Source of the DNA: Ficedula albicollis
Lineage: Eukaryota; Chordata; Aves; Passeriformes; Muscicapidae
Assembly (NCBI RefSeq): GCF_000247815.1
Contig: NC_021686.1
Coordinates: 961,929-1,025,928, forward strand
DNA: 64,000 nt
Direction of reading: 5' to 3'
In this document: in pieces, positions 23,677-46,926 of the stretch
Numbering within the stretch: the first letter of the stretch is position 1
Layout of the letters: each line of letters begins with the position of its first letter
Notes under the pieces: generated by a model
What the model was told of the DNA's origin: nothing
The model's input: only the letters and a program-made list of their open reading frames with translations
The model's database searches: none
Translations under genes and position numbers: made by a program

Positions 23677-23700
23677 CCTGCTGAACCGCTCTTCCGATCT
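23676..23700 (+). other. Illumina paired-end adapter sequence left in the assembly
   Basis: The 25 bases TCCTGCTGAACC...GCTCTTCCGATCT match, as I know it, the 3' end of the Illumina paired-end PCR primer 2.0 / adapter along its whole length, including the universal GCTCTTCCGATCT. It follows a 37-base G run. A chance match of 25 bases is negligible, so this is contamination and not bird DNA. Confidence 0.96.
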
Positions 23701-23825
23701 GGGCGCCGTGCCGCCCGCGCATGCGCCGCTGCGCCAGAGGTTCGAACCGCCAACTGTCCCAATTCGAATTCGCATTCTCGCCGACCAATCGCAGCGCGCG
23801 GGGCGGGGCGGGGCGGGCCCCGCCC

Positions 23826-25142
<1,317 letters not shown>

Positions 25143-25290
25143 CGGGGCTCGGGCCGGCTCTGCCGTGCCCTGCTCCCCGCCGGAGCCGTGCCTCAGCCCT
25201 TCTGCCACCGCGGGCTCCCTGGCTGTGCCTGAGCTCTCCTGAGCCTCAAAGCCCAGGGGTCAAGATGTGTATTGCGCGTGGGATAACGTC
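25143..25290 (+). promoter_or_regulatory. Right shoulder of the CCNF CpG island
   Basis: GC- and CpG-rich sequence immediately right of the G block (CTCCCCGCCGGAGCCGTGCC, CACCGCGGGCTCC), fading to AT-richer DNA by about 25300. It probably belongs to the CCNF 5' UTR or early intron 1. No coding exon in the phase required by exon 2 was found in it. Confidence 0.45.
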
Positions 25291-25344
25291 TCGGGCGTCG
25301 GTGAGGTTGCAGGGTGTACAGGAATGTGCAGGAAACTCCATTCA

Positions 25345-25480
25345 AATGTAAGAGAAAGTTTTTTACTGTATGGGTGGTTGATGGTACTTGATTGCCCAGT
25401 GCGACTGTGGGATCCACGTCCTTGGCGTTGTTCAAACTCCCCTGGATGTGTCCTGCCCCACTTGGCGGGACGATTGCCGT
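25345..25480 (+). mobile_element. Old, diverged CR1 LINE 3' fragment
   Basis: AGAAAGTTTTTTACTGTATG, then TTGCCCAGTGCGACTGTGG, ACGTCCTTGGCGTTGTTCAA and CCCCTGGATGTGTCCTG keep the order of CR1 3' blocks, but with many substitutions. It is clearly older than the other copies. Confidence 0.65.
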
Positions 25481-25704
25481 GGGTGACCCCCAGAGTTCTC
25501 TGCCAGCCTCAACCACTCTGGTTTCGTGAAGCAACACGTTGGAAATGAACTTGTGCCTTTTCCTGTCTGTAGAAATGGAGTTTTCTCTTCACTGGGTTGC
25601 TCATGTACCCCCTGGTCCCTATTTGGATGCTCATATAGGCTGAACTGACCATCCCAGTTTGGGTGTCCATTTTCATGGCAATAATACTGTAGAAGATAAT
25701 ACAT

Positions 25705-25738
25705 TTTGTATACACGTATATATATGTGTGTGTGTATA
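25705..25738. repeat. TA/TG microsatellite
   Basis: Short-period array TATACACGTATATATATGTG followed by TGTGTGTA. Confidence 0.8.
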
Positions 25739-26337
25739 GGTACATATTGCTTTGAAAGAATAGTCCAGAAGATATAGGCAACGGATCTTCCATTAGCACC
25801 CCTGGCAGCAACTGCTTGGAAAGATAGGATTGAGTAGGTTTGGTGGTCTTCCTTATATCTCTGGTTGTGTTCCAGGGACTGCTGTCAGTTGAGAAGGAAA
25901 AGTTGGGGCATGGGGGAGGTAAATGAAGTGACAGTAGTGACAGTTGTTACTGTCTGCAATACTACACTACTACAATAGTAGTGACTATCTGTTACTACTG
26001 AACAGGGACAGCTGAACTATTTGTCACTACTAGATTTGGTCACAGGAGTCAGGACTCAGAGGGGCTCTTGGTGAAGAGCACTTGACCTTGAGCCACCCCT
26101 TCTGAGTCTCTTGGTTTCATTAACCAATTTGAACAAGCCCTTTCTGCTCTGTAGCTTAGTCTTGTGGCATTATGAGGCACCAGCTCTGTTTCCCTGGTTA
26201 ATGTGTTTGCAGTGTCCTGTGCTGCAGTGAAGAGGTGCTCAAGTGAACACCTGTCTACGTGTGTAATACTGTGTAGTACCTTTTTTCCTTGTGCTGTTCT
26301 GTCACTAATTGAGGTGTCCTGTGTTTTTCTTTTCCAG

Positions 26338-36776
<10,439 letters not shown>

Positions 36777-37855
36777 TTTCTTCATGCTTTTCACTTTTCC
36801 AGGATTCCTGGAAACCGTATTTCTCTAGCAGTCTTACAGGGATGATAGTGAATAATTGTAAATACCTCCAAAATGCCTTTCCTTCAACCTTGTCTATCTG
36901 GGCTATTTCCTCCCTTCACAGCTGCCTTTTTATATCTCTTATTGTCTGATCCTCTGCTAAGCTTCTGCTCTCTCTATTAAATGTATAGCCCAGTTTTATC
37001 ATCCCTCTTAGTGATAGAAAAGAACTGTCCTGTCCCTTGCTTCCTCTGAGGCCTGGCACTGAATGAAATGCATTGACATTGGTTCTCAAGTTTCTGAATG
37101 TAACACTATGCTTGAATTCTTCCACTTGAAAGACCTATTTTGAGGTTGTGCTGCCTTTTTACTCTGTCCAGGTCTCCCTCAGCTCCCTTCTTCTTGTCTG
37201 TGGCATTTGCTGCACTGATACAAGGTTTTTATTGAAAAACCCAGAGGTAAATGAAGGCTCACTGCAGGTCTGAGCTGCTCTCTCACCTACCTCTCACATG
37301 GTTTAAACTCCATTTGCCTCTTCAGTTGCCATGTTTTCCTCACCTGAAAAATCCTTCTGTGCCTTAAGACATAGGAATTGGAATACCAAGGTACAAGACT
37401 TCAGTAAGATGTCACTGAAGTTAACACTGGAACTGGACTCCAGGACTGTTCAGAAGTTACTGTGGCATTGGCAACAGTTCAGATACACACAGTGTAGTGA
37501 GTGTTTACTGACTGATTTTTTTATAAAATTGTTTTGTTAGTAGAGATGGGTCCTGGTCTTCCTTCCCCTCATCTCCTGGCCTGAGGCTTGGCAACTGCTG
37601 GGATAAGGTCAGGGTTTACCTCTGAGCTGAGTTCTGAAGGTTAAATTGCAGTGGCACTGCCTGAAGGCTATTTACACAAATCTCACAAGGAGCACAGGGC
37701 TCAAATCACCTTCACAACCCTACAGCAGCTCCAGAAAGGCCTGGAATCTGCCAAATAACCAACAGCAGCCTTGGGTACTTGTCCACAAAGTTTATTACAA
37801 AACATGTACTGCTGCTCTTGTTCAAAAGAGACAATAAAATCCCTGATTTAGCTTC
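36777..37855 (+). other. CCNF: CCNF 3' untranslated region
   Basis: Sequence after the stop codon, with no further coding potential in frame. Two candidate poly(A) signals are present: ATTAAA at 36976-36981 (proximal) and AATAAA at 37833-37838 (distal). Use of the distal one would make the transcript overlap the VRK3 3' end on the other strand. Which signal is used cannot be told from sequence. Confidence 0.6.
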
Positions 37856-38082
37856 CTGGCTCACAGTGGCTCCACTGCAGTTCCCCAGCTACTGCTTCCC
37901 CTGATCTGCCATGCAGGAATGTCTTCACATTAACATGGTACAGCAGCAGCCCAGACTTCAGCACTGGATCACATTAACATGGGAAGAAAACTTATAAAAA
38001 CTTCTCTCATTCTAAAACTGGTAAAAGTGAAAATATATCTGGCAAAGGCCTCACTGTAGAAAGTTCTCAACTCAACCTTGAT
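37775..38082 (-). other. VRK3: VRK3 3' UTR exon with poly(A) signal
   Basis: Reading minus, a strong acceptor (TTTCTCTGC...TTTTTTCAG|ATCAAGG) ends at 38083 and an AATAAA signal (plus-strand TTTATT at 37791-37796) follows near the far end. A donor GTGAGT sits one base after the VRK3 stop codon (38591), which is why I place the terminal non-coding exon here. The exact cleavage site near 37775 is estimated. Confidence 0.6.
37833..37838 (+). terminator. CCNF: Distal AATAAA poly(A) signal, probable CCNF
   Basis: Canonical AATAAA in ACAATAAAATCCCTG, plus strand, about 1.06 kb after the CCNF stop. It lies about 40 bases from the minus-strand signal of VRK3, in a tail-to-tail arrangement. Confidence 0.5.
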
Positions 38083-38590
38083 CTGAAAAAAATAAAAGCA
38101 GAGAAAGGGAAGATGAATCAGTTTAATTCCTTCCTAGCAAGAGGAAATTAGGTGGAGAGCTGGCTCTGTGTTCCTGCTGCTGGATGCAGAGCCTTGGCTG
38201 ATTCAGCCCTGTACTAAAACCAGATCTGGCTCTGTATCAAGCCTCACTCTTGGAGGTGCCTCATGGCTAAAATAGCACCTGGCCTTGAGAGCCAGTGCCT
38301 CAGGGCTGAGGCACTAAAACCAGAACTAGAGGCTGCTTTCTGAGAGAGAAAAGCAAAAAAAATACAGCCCAGAGCTTCTGATTAAAAAAAGAAAAAATTA
38401 CCAGATGGCCTGGGTCTGCATTTCACCCTTATTTTATTCCTTTATGGGCAAGTGTTTCCAGAGAAACCTTGAGCAAACACAGCCTGGCTCTGTGTAGCAC
38501 TGGACTAGTCTGACTGGAGAGCTGTCACAGCCCAGCCTGCTCTGTCCTTACCTGCCTGTGGCAGCACAGGCAGCAGGTCCCAGCACTCAC

Positions 38591-41500
38591 CTCAGGGCAC
38601 CACTCGGACATCCACGGAGTCATAAGCTGAAGATTTCATCTTTTCCAGTGGTTTCCCAAAGAGCTGCCGCAGGGCTGCATAGTCAGGCTTCTCCTCGTAC
38701 TCCAGTGCCATCACCTGCTCCAGGTAGCTCTCCAGGGCATCTGCAGAGCAAGGGACTCACATTGGAGCAGCACAGAGACTCCAGCTGCCACATGGCCATT
38801 TCAGGCTGCTTGTCCTGCAGCCAGCTCACCCACCGCCCCACGCAGCTGCAGAGAGGAAAACCAAGCCAAGGCTAATCCAAAGCTCAAAGATTCACAGAAT
38901 TACACAATAAAACAGATTCACCAACTGGTTTGGGTTGGAAGGGACCTTGAAGCCCATCTCATTCCACCCCTTGAACACTTAAGGCATGGGATAGGCACAG
39001 CTTCTCTGGGCATCAAAATGGGATGGGGGAGTGACCTCTAGCCCCAAATATTTCATTTCTAAACCCACCAGCACAGCTGTTCCTTCAGCAAGGGATCAAA
39101 GCAGATCATGGAAAGCAGCCCTTGTTCTTCTGTACAGAAAACAAGGGATTTGTTCCCAGCCTGACAAACAGTTCATGCAATGCTTGATCACCATCACCAT
39201 CGAAGCCATTCTGGACCAGCACCGCCTAACAAACAGTTCATGCAATGCTTGATCACCATCACCATCGAAGCCATTCTGGACCAGCACCCCAGCACAGAAA
39301 GTTCTGGCTTCAGGTACAGTCAATCCTCCATCCCTGAGTCCCACTGTCACTGAGAGCAAGCCCATACCTGGAATGGATCTCTGCCTGAAGCACAGTTGGA
39401 GAAGGCATCTCACATCCTTTCTGTACCTGGAATAGTCAGCAGAGTCCTGTCAGGTGAGAAGCAATGGAGCAGGCACCTGAGCACCTGGCTTTGACAACAG
39501 ACCAAAAAAATCCCCCAAAGGCTGAATTCAGCTGGCCCTGTTCTAGATGAAGCAGAACTCACTGCTTTCTGCTGAGCATTTCCCAGAAGAATAGATGATT
39601 TCTCCTACCTTTCTTTCTGTTCTACCACAGCTTTTACTTTGTCCAGCTCATCAGACCAAGGCAAAATGCCACAGAGCCATTTCAGAAGACAGTAGCCCAG
39701 AGATTCCAAGTCACTCCGTCGAGATGGTCCTGATGGGATGCACAAGACATTCACGTGTCACCATGAAGGGGCAGAAGTAAAGAAATCCAAGAGCTTCATG
39801 AGAATGTGTTCTGGGCTATCAATACTCCTGGGAGCCTGTTAACTCACACAATTCAGGAATCATCTCCCAGCCTCTGGAGGAAGATTTCCTGAACACTGAA
39901 AGAGCAGTCACATCCCAATCAGGAGAAGGATGGAATATGGCACAGGCTGCCCAGGACAGCATTGAGTCCCCATCCCTGGAGGGATTTAGAAGTCATGTAG
40001 ATGTGGCTCTTGGAAACTTGGGTTAATGGTGACCTTGGCAGCATTGGGCTTACAGCTGGACTCCATGATCTTAAAGGTCTTTTCTAACCAAAGTGATTCT
40101 ATTATTTTAATGCCTTTCCAGTTCTCATTGCTTCAAGGTCAGAGCAGAGCCTGCTGCAAATCTGTTTTGGGCAGGGATCCAGTCTGGCTTGAAACAGATC
40201 CGTGCTAAGCCAGCACGAAGGGCCCTGTTTTCTATTCCCCACACACTTGCAGCAGCCAAGGCTCCAGATGGAGCAGGAACATCCCTGCTGCAATCACTGA
40301 GTGACCTGGCAAGTCCCAACACAGCAGCCATCAGGAGGCAGGAGAGAACAGCCCAAACTGGAACCTGGTTCCTGGTGCATGTGAATGCCTGGAAAGCAGC
40401 AGTGCCAGCAACGCCAGCAGGGAGCCCCGGCTCCAGGGAGCACCGCCACAGGAGCAGCTCCAGCAAGTGTCACAAACCCAGACCCACCTGTGCCCTTGTG
40501 GCTGTCCAGGCTGATGAACTCCACGGTGCCCTCGTGAGGGGTCCTGCTGCCCTCACGCCGAGCCACGTGCTTCCCCCCGGGGCAGTACCGGAATGCGAAG
40601 CCGTAGCCAGCGAGGGTCACCTGGCAGGGCAGCACAGAGCACGCACCTGAGCACAGAACAGCCCCCAGAGCTGCCCCACAGCCCCTGCCTGAGCGCTGCC
40701 CAGCCTGCTCTGCTGCCCTGCCCGAGGCAGGGACCTGGAGGCTGCCCTATCCCATGCCACAATCCCACCTCCAGTGCCCTTTCCTGGCAGCACTGCTCCT
40801 GCTCCCTACCTGTGTGAGGTCTGCTGGGTTCAAATAGATGTTCTCAGCAGTGATGTCCCCATGCACATACTCATTCTCATGAATGTATTCCAGGCAGTCT
40901 AGCTGGGAATAAACACGGGGAGCATATCAGATGCATGCAGGCTCCTGCAGCACCCTGGCTATCACCGAGCTGGATCTTCCCCAGCTCCCTGCAGCCATGT
41001 AGAAGAGCACTAAAAACACCATGTCTCACAGCCTTCAAGTTCAAAGGTCAGGCTTTTCTCATTTCTTCATTCTTCAAATTCCTTCAAAGTGACACAGTGC
41101 TCAAAAGATTCTACTAAAATTTACAGCAGGCTTAAAAGATGCTACTTAGAGACCTCACCCCAGCCCCTGGAGCTGCTTTAAAACACCTCTGGGAGATCCA
41201 GAAGGAATTTAGAAGTCTTTTCTAAAAAAATCTCTTGGGAAGGATTGGTTCTTCACATACCACACGAATTGCAATCTGAAAAGCTGCCTTCTCCCTCAGC
41301 AGGTGCAGGCCATCACTCAGGACCGACTGAAGAGATCGCCCCAAGTCAGAGAACACCAAAAACCTGCAGGAGAAAAGACCCTGCAACAGACACTCGTCAC
41401 ATCCATTGGACCCCCACTTCAGGATGACCTAGGCAAACACTTCCTTCACTTTTGATAAGAGAAAACTTCTTATAAAGGAGACAGGTGTGCTCATCATGTG

Positions 41501-44347
41501 TTGCAGACACACAGCCCGAGTTTCCCCTTTGTGTTAAGTGTCAAGGACCAGAATAAGGTGTCCCTTGGCCTGAGGGGTAGCAGCAGCACAAGGACTGAAG
41601 GAAACAACATAGTAAGAGGCAAAGCGTTTAACAAATGATAGGAGCAGTGCATAATGTCAGGAGCCCAGGGGACAATGACAGAAGGACTAGCAGACAGCAA
41701 GCAGAGGAGAGGGGAAGCCAGAGATGCTCAGATTGAGCCCAAGAGCTCAGTCACCTCACCTGTAGCTGTCTGCATGCAGTCCAAAGCCAACGCAGTTGGG
41801 GATGCCCAGCAGTGGCACAGAATGCCACTTCTTCCACTTCTCCACTACAAGAGAAGAGGACAGTGCAGCAAATGCTGCTGAGATGCTCCAGGAGGAAGGA
41901 GTCAGGGATGCTCCTCCTCTGAAGATCTTGGACAGCTGACAGTGGCCTCTCATTCTGACTGTCCCCAGAACTGCAGTCTGATTGTGTCCATTGGCATGTC
42001 AATGCATAGAGCACTGTAGAGCAAGACTGGAACAGGGGAGATTCTGAGAATACCAGAGCAAGCTATGGCATGGAATTGCTACAGGGCTGGGGAAAGCAAG
42101 GGGAGGGGGATTTTTACACTTCTCCCAGAAGTGTAGATTTGACATAAATTCTTCCATCCCTTCTGCCTACATTCTCAGGGCAGCAATAGAGTAAGTATCA
42201 GAGAGCAGCTGACAGAACCACCCATGGAAGAGGGACAGGTGAGCCAAGGTGAGCCAAGGTGAGTCAGGCTGTAGGGCTGGACAGCTCCCAGACACATCAA
42301 GACAGAGTGAGGAGCACAAGACAGCTGTGCTCATACTGCACTGTCCTACAGCACACAGACTGCTGGGAGAACAGGCACTGACCAAACTCCTCAGCACTCT
42401 GGCACTAACCAAGCAGAGGATTAATTTATCCTAGCCTGGCCTTCCAAGAGATTCACATAACTGATGAGAGAGGAATGCCAATTATCCTTAGTCCTGCCCT
42501 CCCAAGAAGCACCAACCTGTGCCTGCCTTTGCAGCTCTCTGGAAGAAATTCTGTTCATTGTAGATCCTCCCATCTTTGGCATCCTAAAGGGAACAGGGAG
42601 GAGCATTACTTCAACCACACACATCCTGCTGGAAAAGGAAACTTGGGTAAGATTACTATAAGACCTTCACTACTCATTTTAAAGAAAGCAAAGATCAACT
42701 AACAGAGCTGAGAGCAGACTAAGCTGTCTTAGTTCCCTATTTAATGCTGCCCCTAACGACCACATAAACTCAGCATCAGCACAGAACAGGAGAGGGGCCA
42801 TCTCAGGTTGGGCCTTTCCAGCAGCCAATTTACAGCTGTCTAAGGGTTAACAACAGCCAGGCAGTGCAGCCCAGAAATTTACAGCTGTCTGAGGGTTAAC
42901 AACAGCCAGGCAGTGCAGCCCAGGTGCAGCATGGAGAGAGCTCTGGTCCCACAGCTGATACATTAATGGGAGCCAGAGGTGACCTTCTTAGCCACAGCAG
43001 GGATGAGGGCATTTCTGCAAACACACAAGTCTCAACAGAGAGCAGTAACATTTATTCTAGCTGTCAGAAAGTGAGACAAGAAAGTCTCTATTAGTAACAT
43101 TTGAGGCATTGCTGTCTCAACTGCACACAGTTCACACTCAGTGTGTCTGTGTTTGCCTACACACTCTATCTATTCAACACTAACTCAGGACAGCTGCTAT
43201 GGTGCAGAAAGCAGCAGTGTTATATTCTACCTGGTTTGATACAAAACTGGTATCAAAGATAGCTGGAGAACAGCAGGCTGCAGAGAACGCAGACCATGTC
43301 CCAGAGGGTATTTCACTGCATTTTGCCTGTGAGCCCATGTAGGCCATCAAACCCCAGAGCCAAAATGCTCTCGTGCTATATCACACTCCACAGTGCTCAG
43401 CAGACCACCAAGCAGTCAAAAGGTCCAAAACAGAGAAGCTGGGAGTGTTGCCTACAGATGTTATTACAGTTTCCCACCTACTGGTTCTAGTTTTGTGGCA
43501 CTTAGCAGATTTTTCTCATCCACACTGTGCTCCTCCATCCTTTCACATGTCTCCTCTGACAAAAGGCAGAGGGATTATCTAAGTGCCTTCAAGAGCCCCA
43601 CAGAGCCATCGGTCAGCACTGGTCCTCCTACAGACCAGCAACCCCCAAGAGCCACAGGAGACAAGAAAACAGTCTTTCAGCTCTTTGTGGGTTACTGAAA
43701 ATCAATAGACTGAATTTCCATCACAGAACAGCTGTTACTGGAAATAACACATTTCTGGAGAACCTAAGATATTGACAAAGAAAAAAAAAAAAAAGCTGGA
43801 AATATGACCTGGAACTCCAACTATAATTCCTATTTGATTTCAAAGTGTGCTCTGGCTTTACACAGTGTCTCCATGCTGGCTCTCACACAGCCTCAGCACA
43901 GCACCAAATCTCAACCTCTCCAGTTTCCCCAGACTTCAGCAGGGTGTGTGCACACCCGCCAGAGAGGAGAAAAGTTGGTCTGACATTCCTGAATCAAGAT
44001 CTTCACCTCAGACCACCAGGTTCAGTCCTGCAGGTTCCTGAGCCTGGTCAATCAAAGCAGCAGCCTTCTGTGATTAAGGCTTCGGGGTTTTTTTAATCCT
44101 CGTATTTTCTTCACACCTTTAGCAGAAAAGCCAACTGAAATCCCAGCACAACACCCTCAGGAGGTCAGATCCATCTCCCAAGTTAGCAGGGGCCTCTATG
44201 ACCACTCTCTCCAAATTCCTCAGATACTCTCAGCCAAACAGGTCAGGACACATACTCTATGCACTATTCCTTACCCAAACAGATCAAAACTCACAAGTTT
44301 GAGGGAGTAGCTTTGCTTTTGAGGACAGGTTCCAGATGCTGACTGCG
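38591..44347 (-). CDS. VRK3: Vaccinia-related kinase 3, C-terminal part (partial at 5' end)
   Basis: Nuclear VRK-family protein, regarded as a pseudokinase in mammals, that binds the phosphatase VHR/DUSP3 to restrain ERK signalling. Exons in transcription order (high to low coordinate), phases consistent: 44347/44342-44295, 42583-42517, 41844-41760, 41363-41261, 40902-40810, 40620-40488, 39729-39609, 39426-39368, 38740-38591 (stop 38594-38592). They give about 285 residues against 474 in human: [60 protein letters not shown], then [15 protein letters not shown] and the C-terminal [11 protein letters not shown]...VVP. The N-terminal zinc-ribbon, Ser-rich linker and Gly-loop exons were not found between 44350 and the G block at 45771. 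The acceptor of the first listed exon is ambiguous (44342 or 44347). Confidence 0.93.
38890..39022 (-). mobile_element. CR1 LINE 3' fragment in VRK3 intron
   Basis: CAGAATTACACAATAAAACA, then TGGTTTGGGTTGGAAGGGAC, CTTGAAGCCCATCTCATTCC and CACAGCTTCTCTGGGCATC. The middle of the usual 3' end is deleted. Confidence 0.8.
39164..39288. repeat. 65 bp tandem duplication in VRK3 intron
   Basis: ACAAACAGTTCATGCAATGC and the following 40 bases recur with a period of 65 (39164 and 39229). 60 bases are identical, with a short GCCTA spacer. Confidence 0.93.
39935..40112 (+). mobile_element. CR1 LINE 3' fragment in VRK3 intron
   Basis: Plus-strand CR1 of another subfamily: GCACAGGCTGCCCAGGACAG, CCCCATCCCTGGAGGGATTT, then GGACTCCATGATCTTAAAGG and TTTTCTAACCAAAGTGATTC, the 3' end. 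Confidence 0.82.
40488..40620 (-). other. VRK3: VRK3 degenerate DFG/DYG exon
   Basis: Starts [19 protein letters not shown]. At 40611-40600 AGYG stands where active VRKs have VDYG, so the metal-binding Asp is Gly. Further on, [16 protein letters not shown] covers the activation-segment/P+1 region characteristic of the VRK family. Confidence 0.92.
40810..40902 (-). other. VRK3: VRK3 catalytic-loop exon (HGD present)
   Basis: Encodes [20 protein letters not shown] and then [11 protein letters not shown]. The loop Asp (codon 40857-40855) is present, whereas human VRK3 has Asn there as I recall it. The Lys two residues on in active VRKs (HGDIKASN) is Thr. The Asn of the loop is kept. Confidence 0.9.
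42828..42925. repeat. 49 bp tandem duplication in VRK3 intron
   Basis: ATTTACAGCTGTCTAAGGG at 42828 and ATTTACAGCTGTCTGAGGG at 42877, each followed by TTAACAACAGCCAGGCAGTG. Period 49, one substitution seen near position 14 of the unit. Confidence 0.92.
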
Positions 44348-45329
44348 CTGTGGAAGGATGGAACAGATGTGGTTACAGGAGCATGGAAAAGAGGTTGTGC
44401 AGCATCAAATGCAGCCTGTGCAGCTGGATTAGCTCATCCTCTGCTTCCTTCCCTTGAGCTTTGCAAAGCAGCCTCTGTGACAGAGCCTTCCCACATCACT
44501 ACAAAATAATTCTTACCTTGCTCCAGGAGCTCAGCACCCTGACATGCTGCAAGTGCAGCTCTGCTTAAGTCACAGAAGCATCTGGGCATGGCTACAGTAT
44601 GGGGGTCTTTGAGGGGTATGCAAAGAATAGATCATTAGTACAACCTCAAAGGCATCCCCAAATTCATTTGCTGAGCACTCCTTCCAGATCACCCCATGGT
44701 TTGACAAGTCTGTAAGGGATGCCAAGTCCCTCTGCTCCGTATGCATGTTAAAGTTGTATGTGGCTTCTCTTCTCCAAAAGGATTTGCACCCATGACTTGG
44801 CCTCAAGGCAGTTCCTCTTCTCTTGCTCTTAGACCAAGTGCTATTCACAGGTTACCTGCTGCTCATCACCTAAAATCTATTTCTATAAAAGCACTCTCCA
44901 CTACTGATTTTCCTTTTTATCTCATTTTTTTAAAAACATAGATGGATGCTCAGACTTTGTTATGCAACAGCTTGAATAATGAAGAAGAAAGCAAAGCCAA
45001 ATATTAAACAAAACCTGGTAATGGGGAAGATTCCTCCTGGACAGTTTCCAAATTAACAAGAGAGGACAAGATCAAAAACTTCCCTTTGGATGTTTACAAC
45101 TAGACTGAAAAGATCAGCACTTACTAAATGGCTGAGAAGCAGCCTATGTGGTGTAGTTGCTTTCTTTGGCCCCAAAACAGGCTGAGAATTGACATTTGTG
45201 GGTATTGACACCACTTACAACACAGGAACTCCTGTACAGTGCCAGCAAATCGTTATTGGACCTAAAAGAATAGAAAGAGGAAGTGTGGCCCCAACAAAGA
45301 GCATTTCATAATAACAGAGCAGCCTGGCC

Positions 45330-45615
45330 TCAGCTTGATCTTATGCTGGTGGCAGAGTGGCTGACAGGCAGATGCTCAGTGAGGAACGGCTGGAGCCGTG
45401 CCAGGGGGAGTTCAGGTTGAGTACCAGGGAAAGGTTCTTCCCCAGAGGGTGCTGGCACTGTCCAGGCTGCCCAGGGAGTGGGCACAGCCCCGAGGCTGCC
45501 AGAGCTGCAGGGGTGTTTGGACACCAGGGATGCCCAGGGTGGGATTGTTGGGGTGTCTGTGCAGGAACAGGGCTTGCACTCCAGAGTACTTGTGGATCCC
45601 TTCCAGCTCAGAATT
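45330..45615 (+). mobile_element. CR1 LINE 3' fragment
   Basis: Plus-strand CR1: CGGCTGGAGCCGTGCCAGGG, AAAGGTTCTTCCCCAGAGGG, GGCTGCCCAGGGAGTGGGCA, TTGTTGGGGTGTCTGTGCAG and GGATCCCTTCCAGCTCAGAA. It belongs to a different subfamily from the CCNF intron copies. Confidence 0.8.
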
Positions 45616-45639
45616 CATCAATATGAATGACAGATCCTG

Positions 45640-46553
<914 letters not shown>

Positions 46554-46585
46554 GGCGGGACGGCGGGGCTGCCGTGGAGGAAGGG

Positions 46586-46926
46586 GGCTGAGGGGACGCG
46601 GGGTCTGCAAGGGGGCACCGGGGATCTGAGGGGACACGGGGCTTCTGAGGGAACACCGCGCTTGTGAGAGGACACCGGGGCTGTGAGGGGACATCGGGGC
46701 TGTGAGGGAATACCGGGGCTGTGAGGGGACACCGGGGATTTGAGGGAATACCGGGGATTTGAGGGGACACCGGGGCTGTGAAGGGACACCGGGGCTGTGA
46801 GGGGACCAGGGGCTGTGAGGGAATACCAGGGATTTGAGGGGACACTGGGGCTGTGAGGGGACACTGGGGCTGTGAGGGGACACCGGGGCTGTGAGGGAAT
46901 ACCGGGGCTGTGAGGGAATACCTGGG
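46586..46926. repeat. 19 bp minisatellite (GTGAGGGGACACCGGGGCT)
   Basis: About 18 units with a 19 bp period (for example CTGTGAG at 46681, 46700 and 46719). Two unit variants alternate, GGGGACACCGGGG and GGGAATACCGGGG, and CTGTGAG alternates with ATTTGAG. It is G-rich on the plus strand and lies directly right of the G block. Confidence 0.93.

Noticed and set aside
39164..39288. CRISPR-like repeat-spacer structure
   Set aside because: Plain tandem duplication with two copies and no unique spacers, in a vertebrate intron.
44570..44848. 92-residue minus-strand frame as a missing VRK3 N-terminal exon
   Set aside because: No similarity to the VRK3 zinc-ribbon, Ser-rich linker or Gly-loop, and no acceptor/donor pair in the needed phase.
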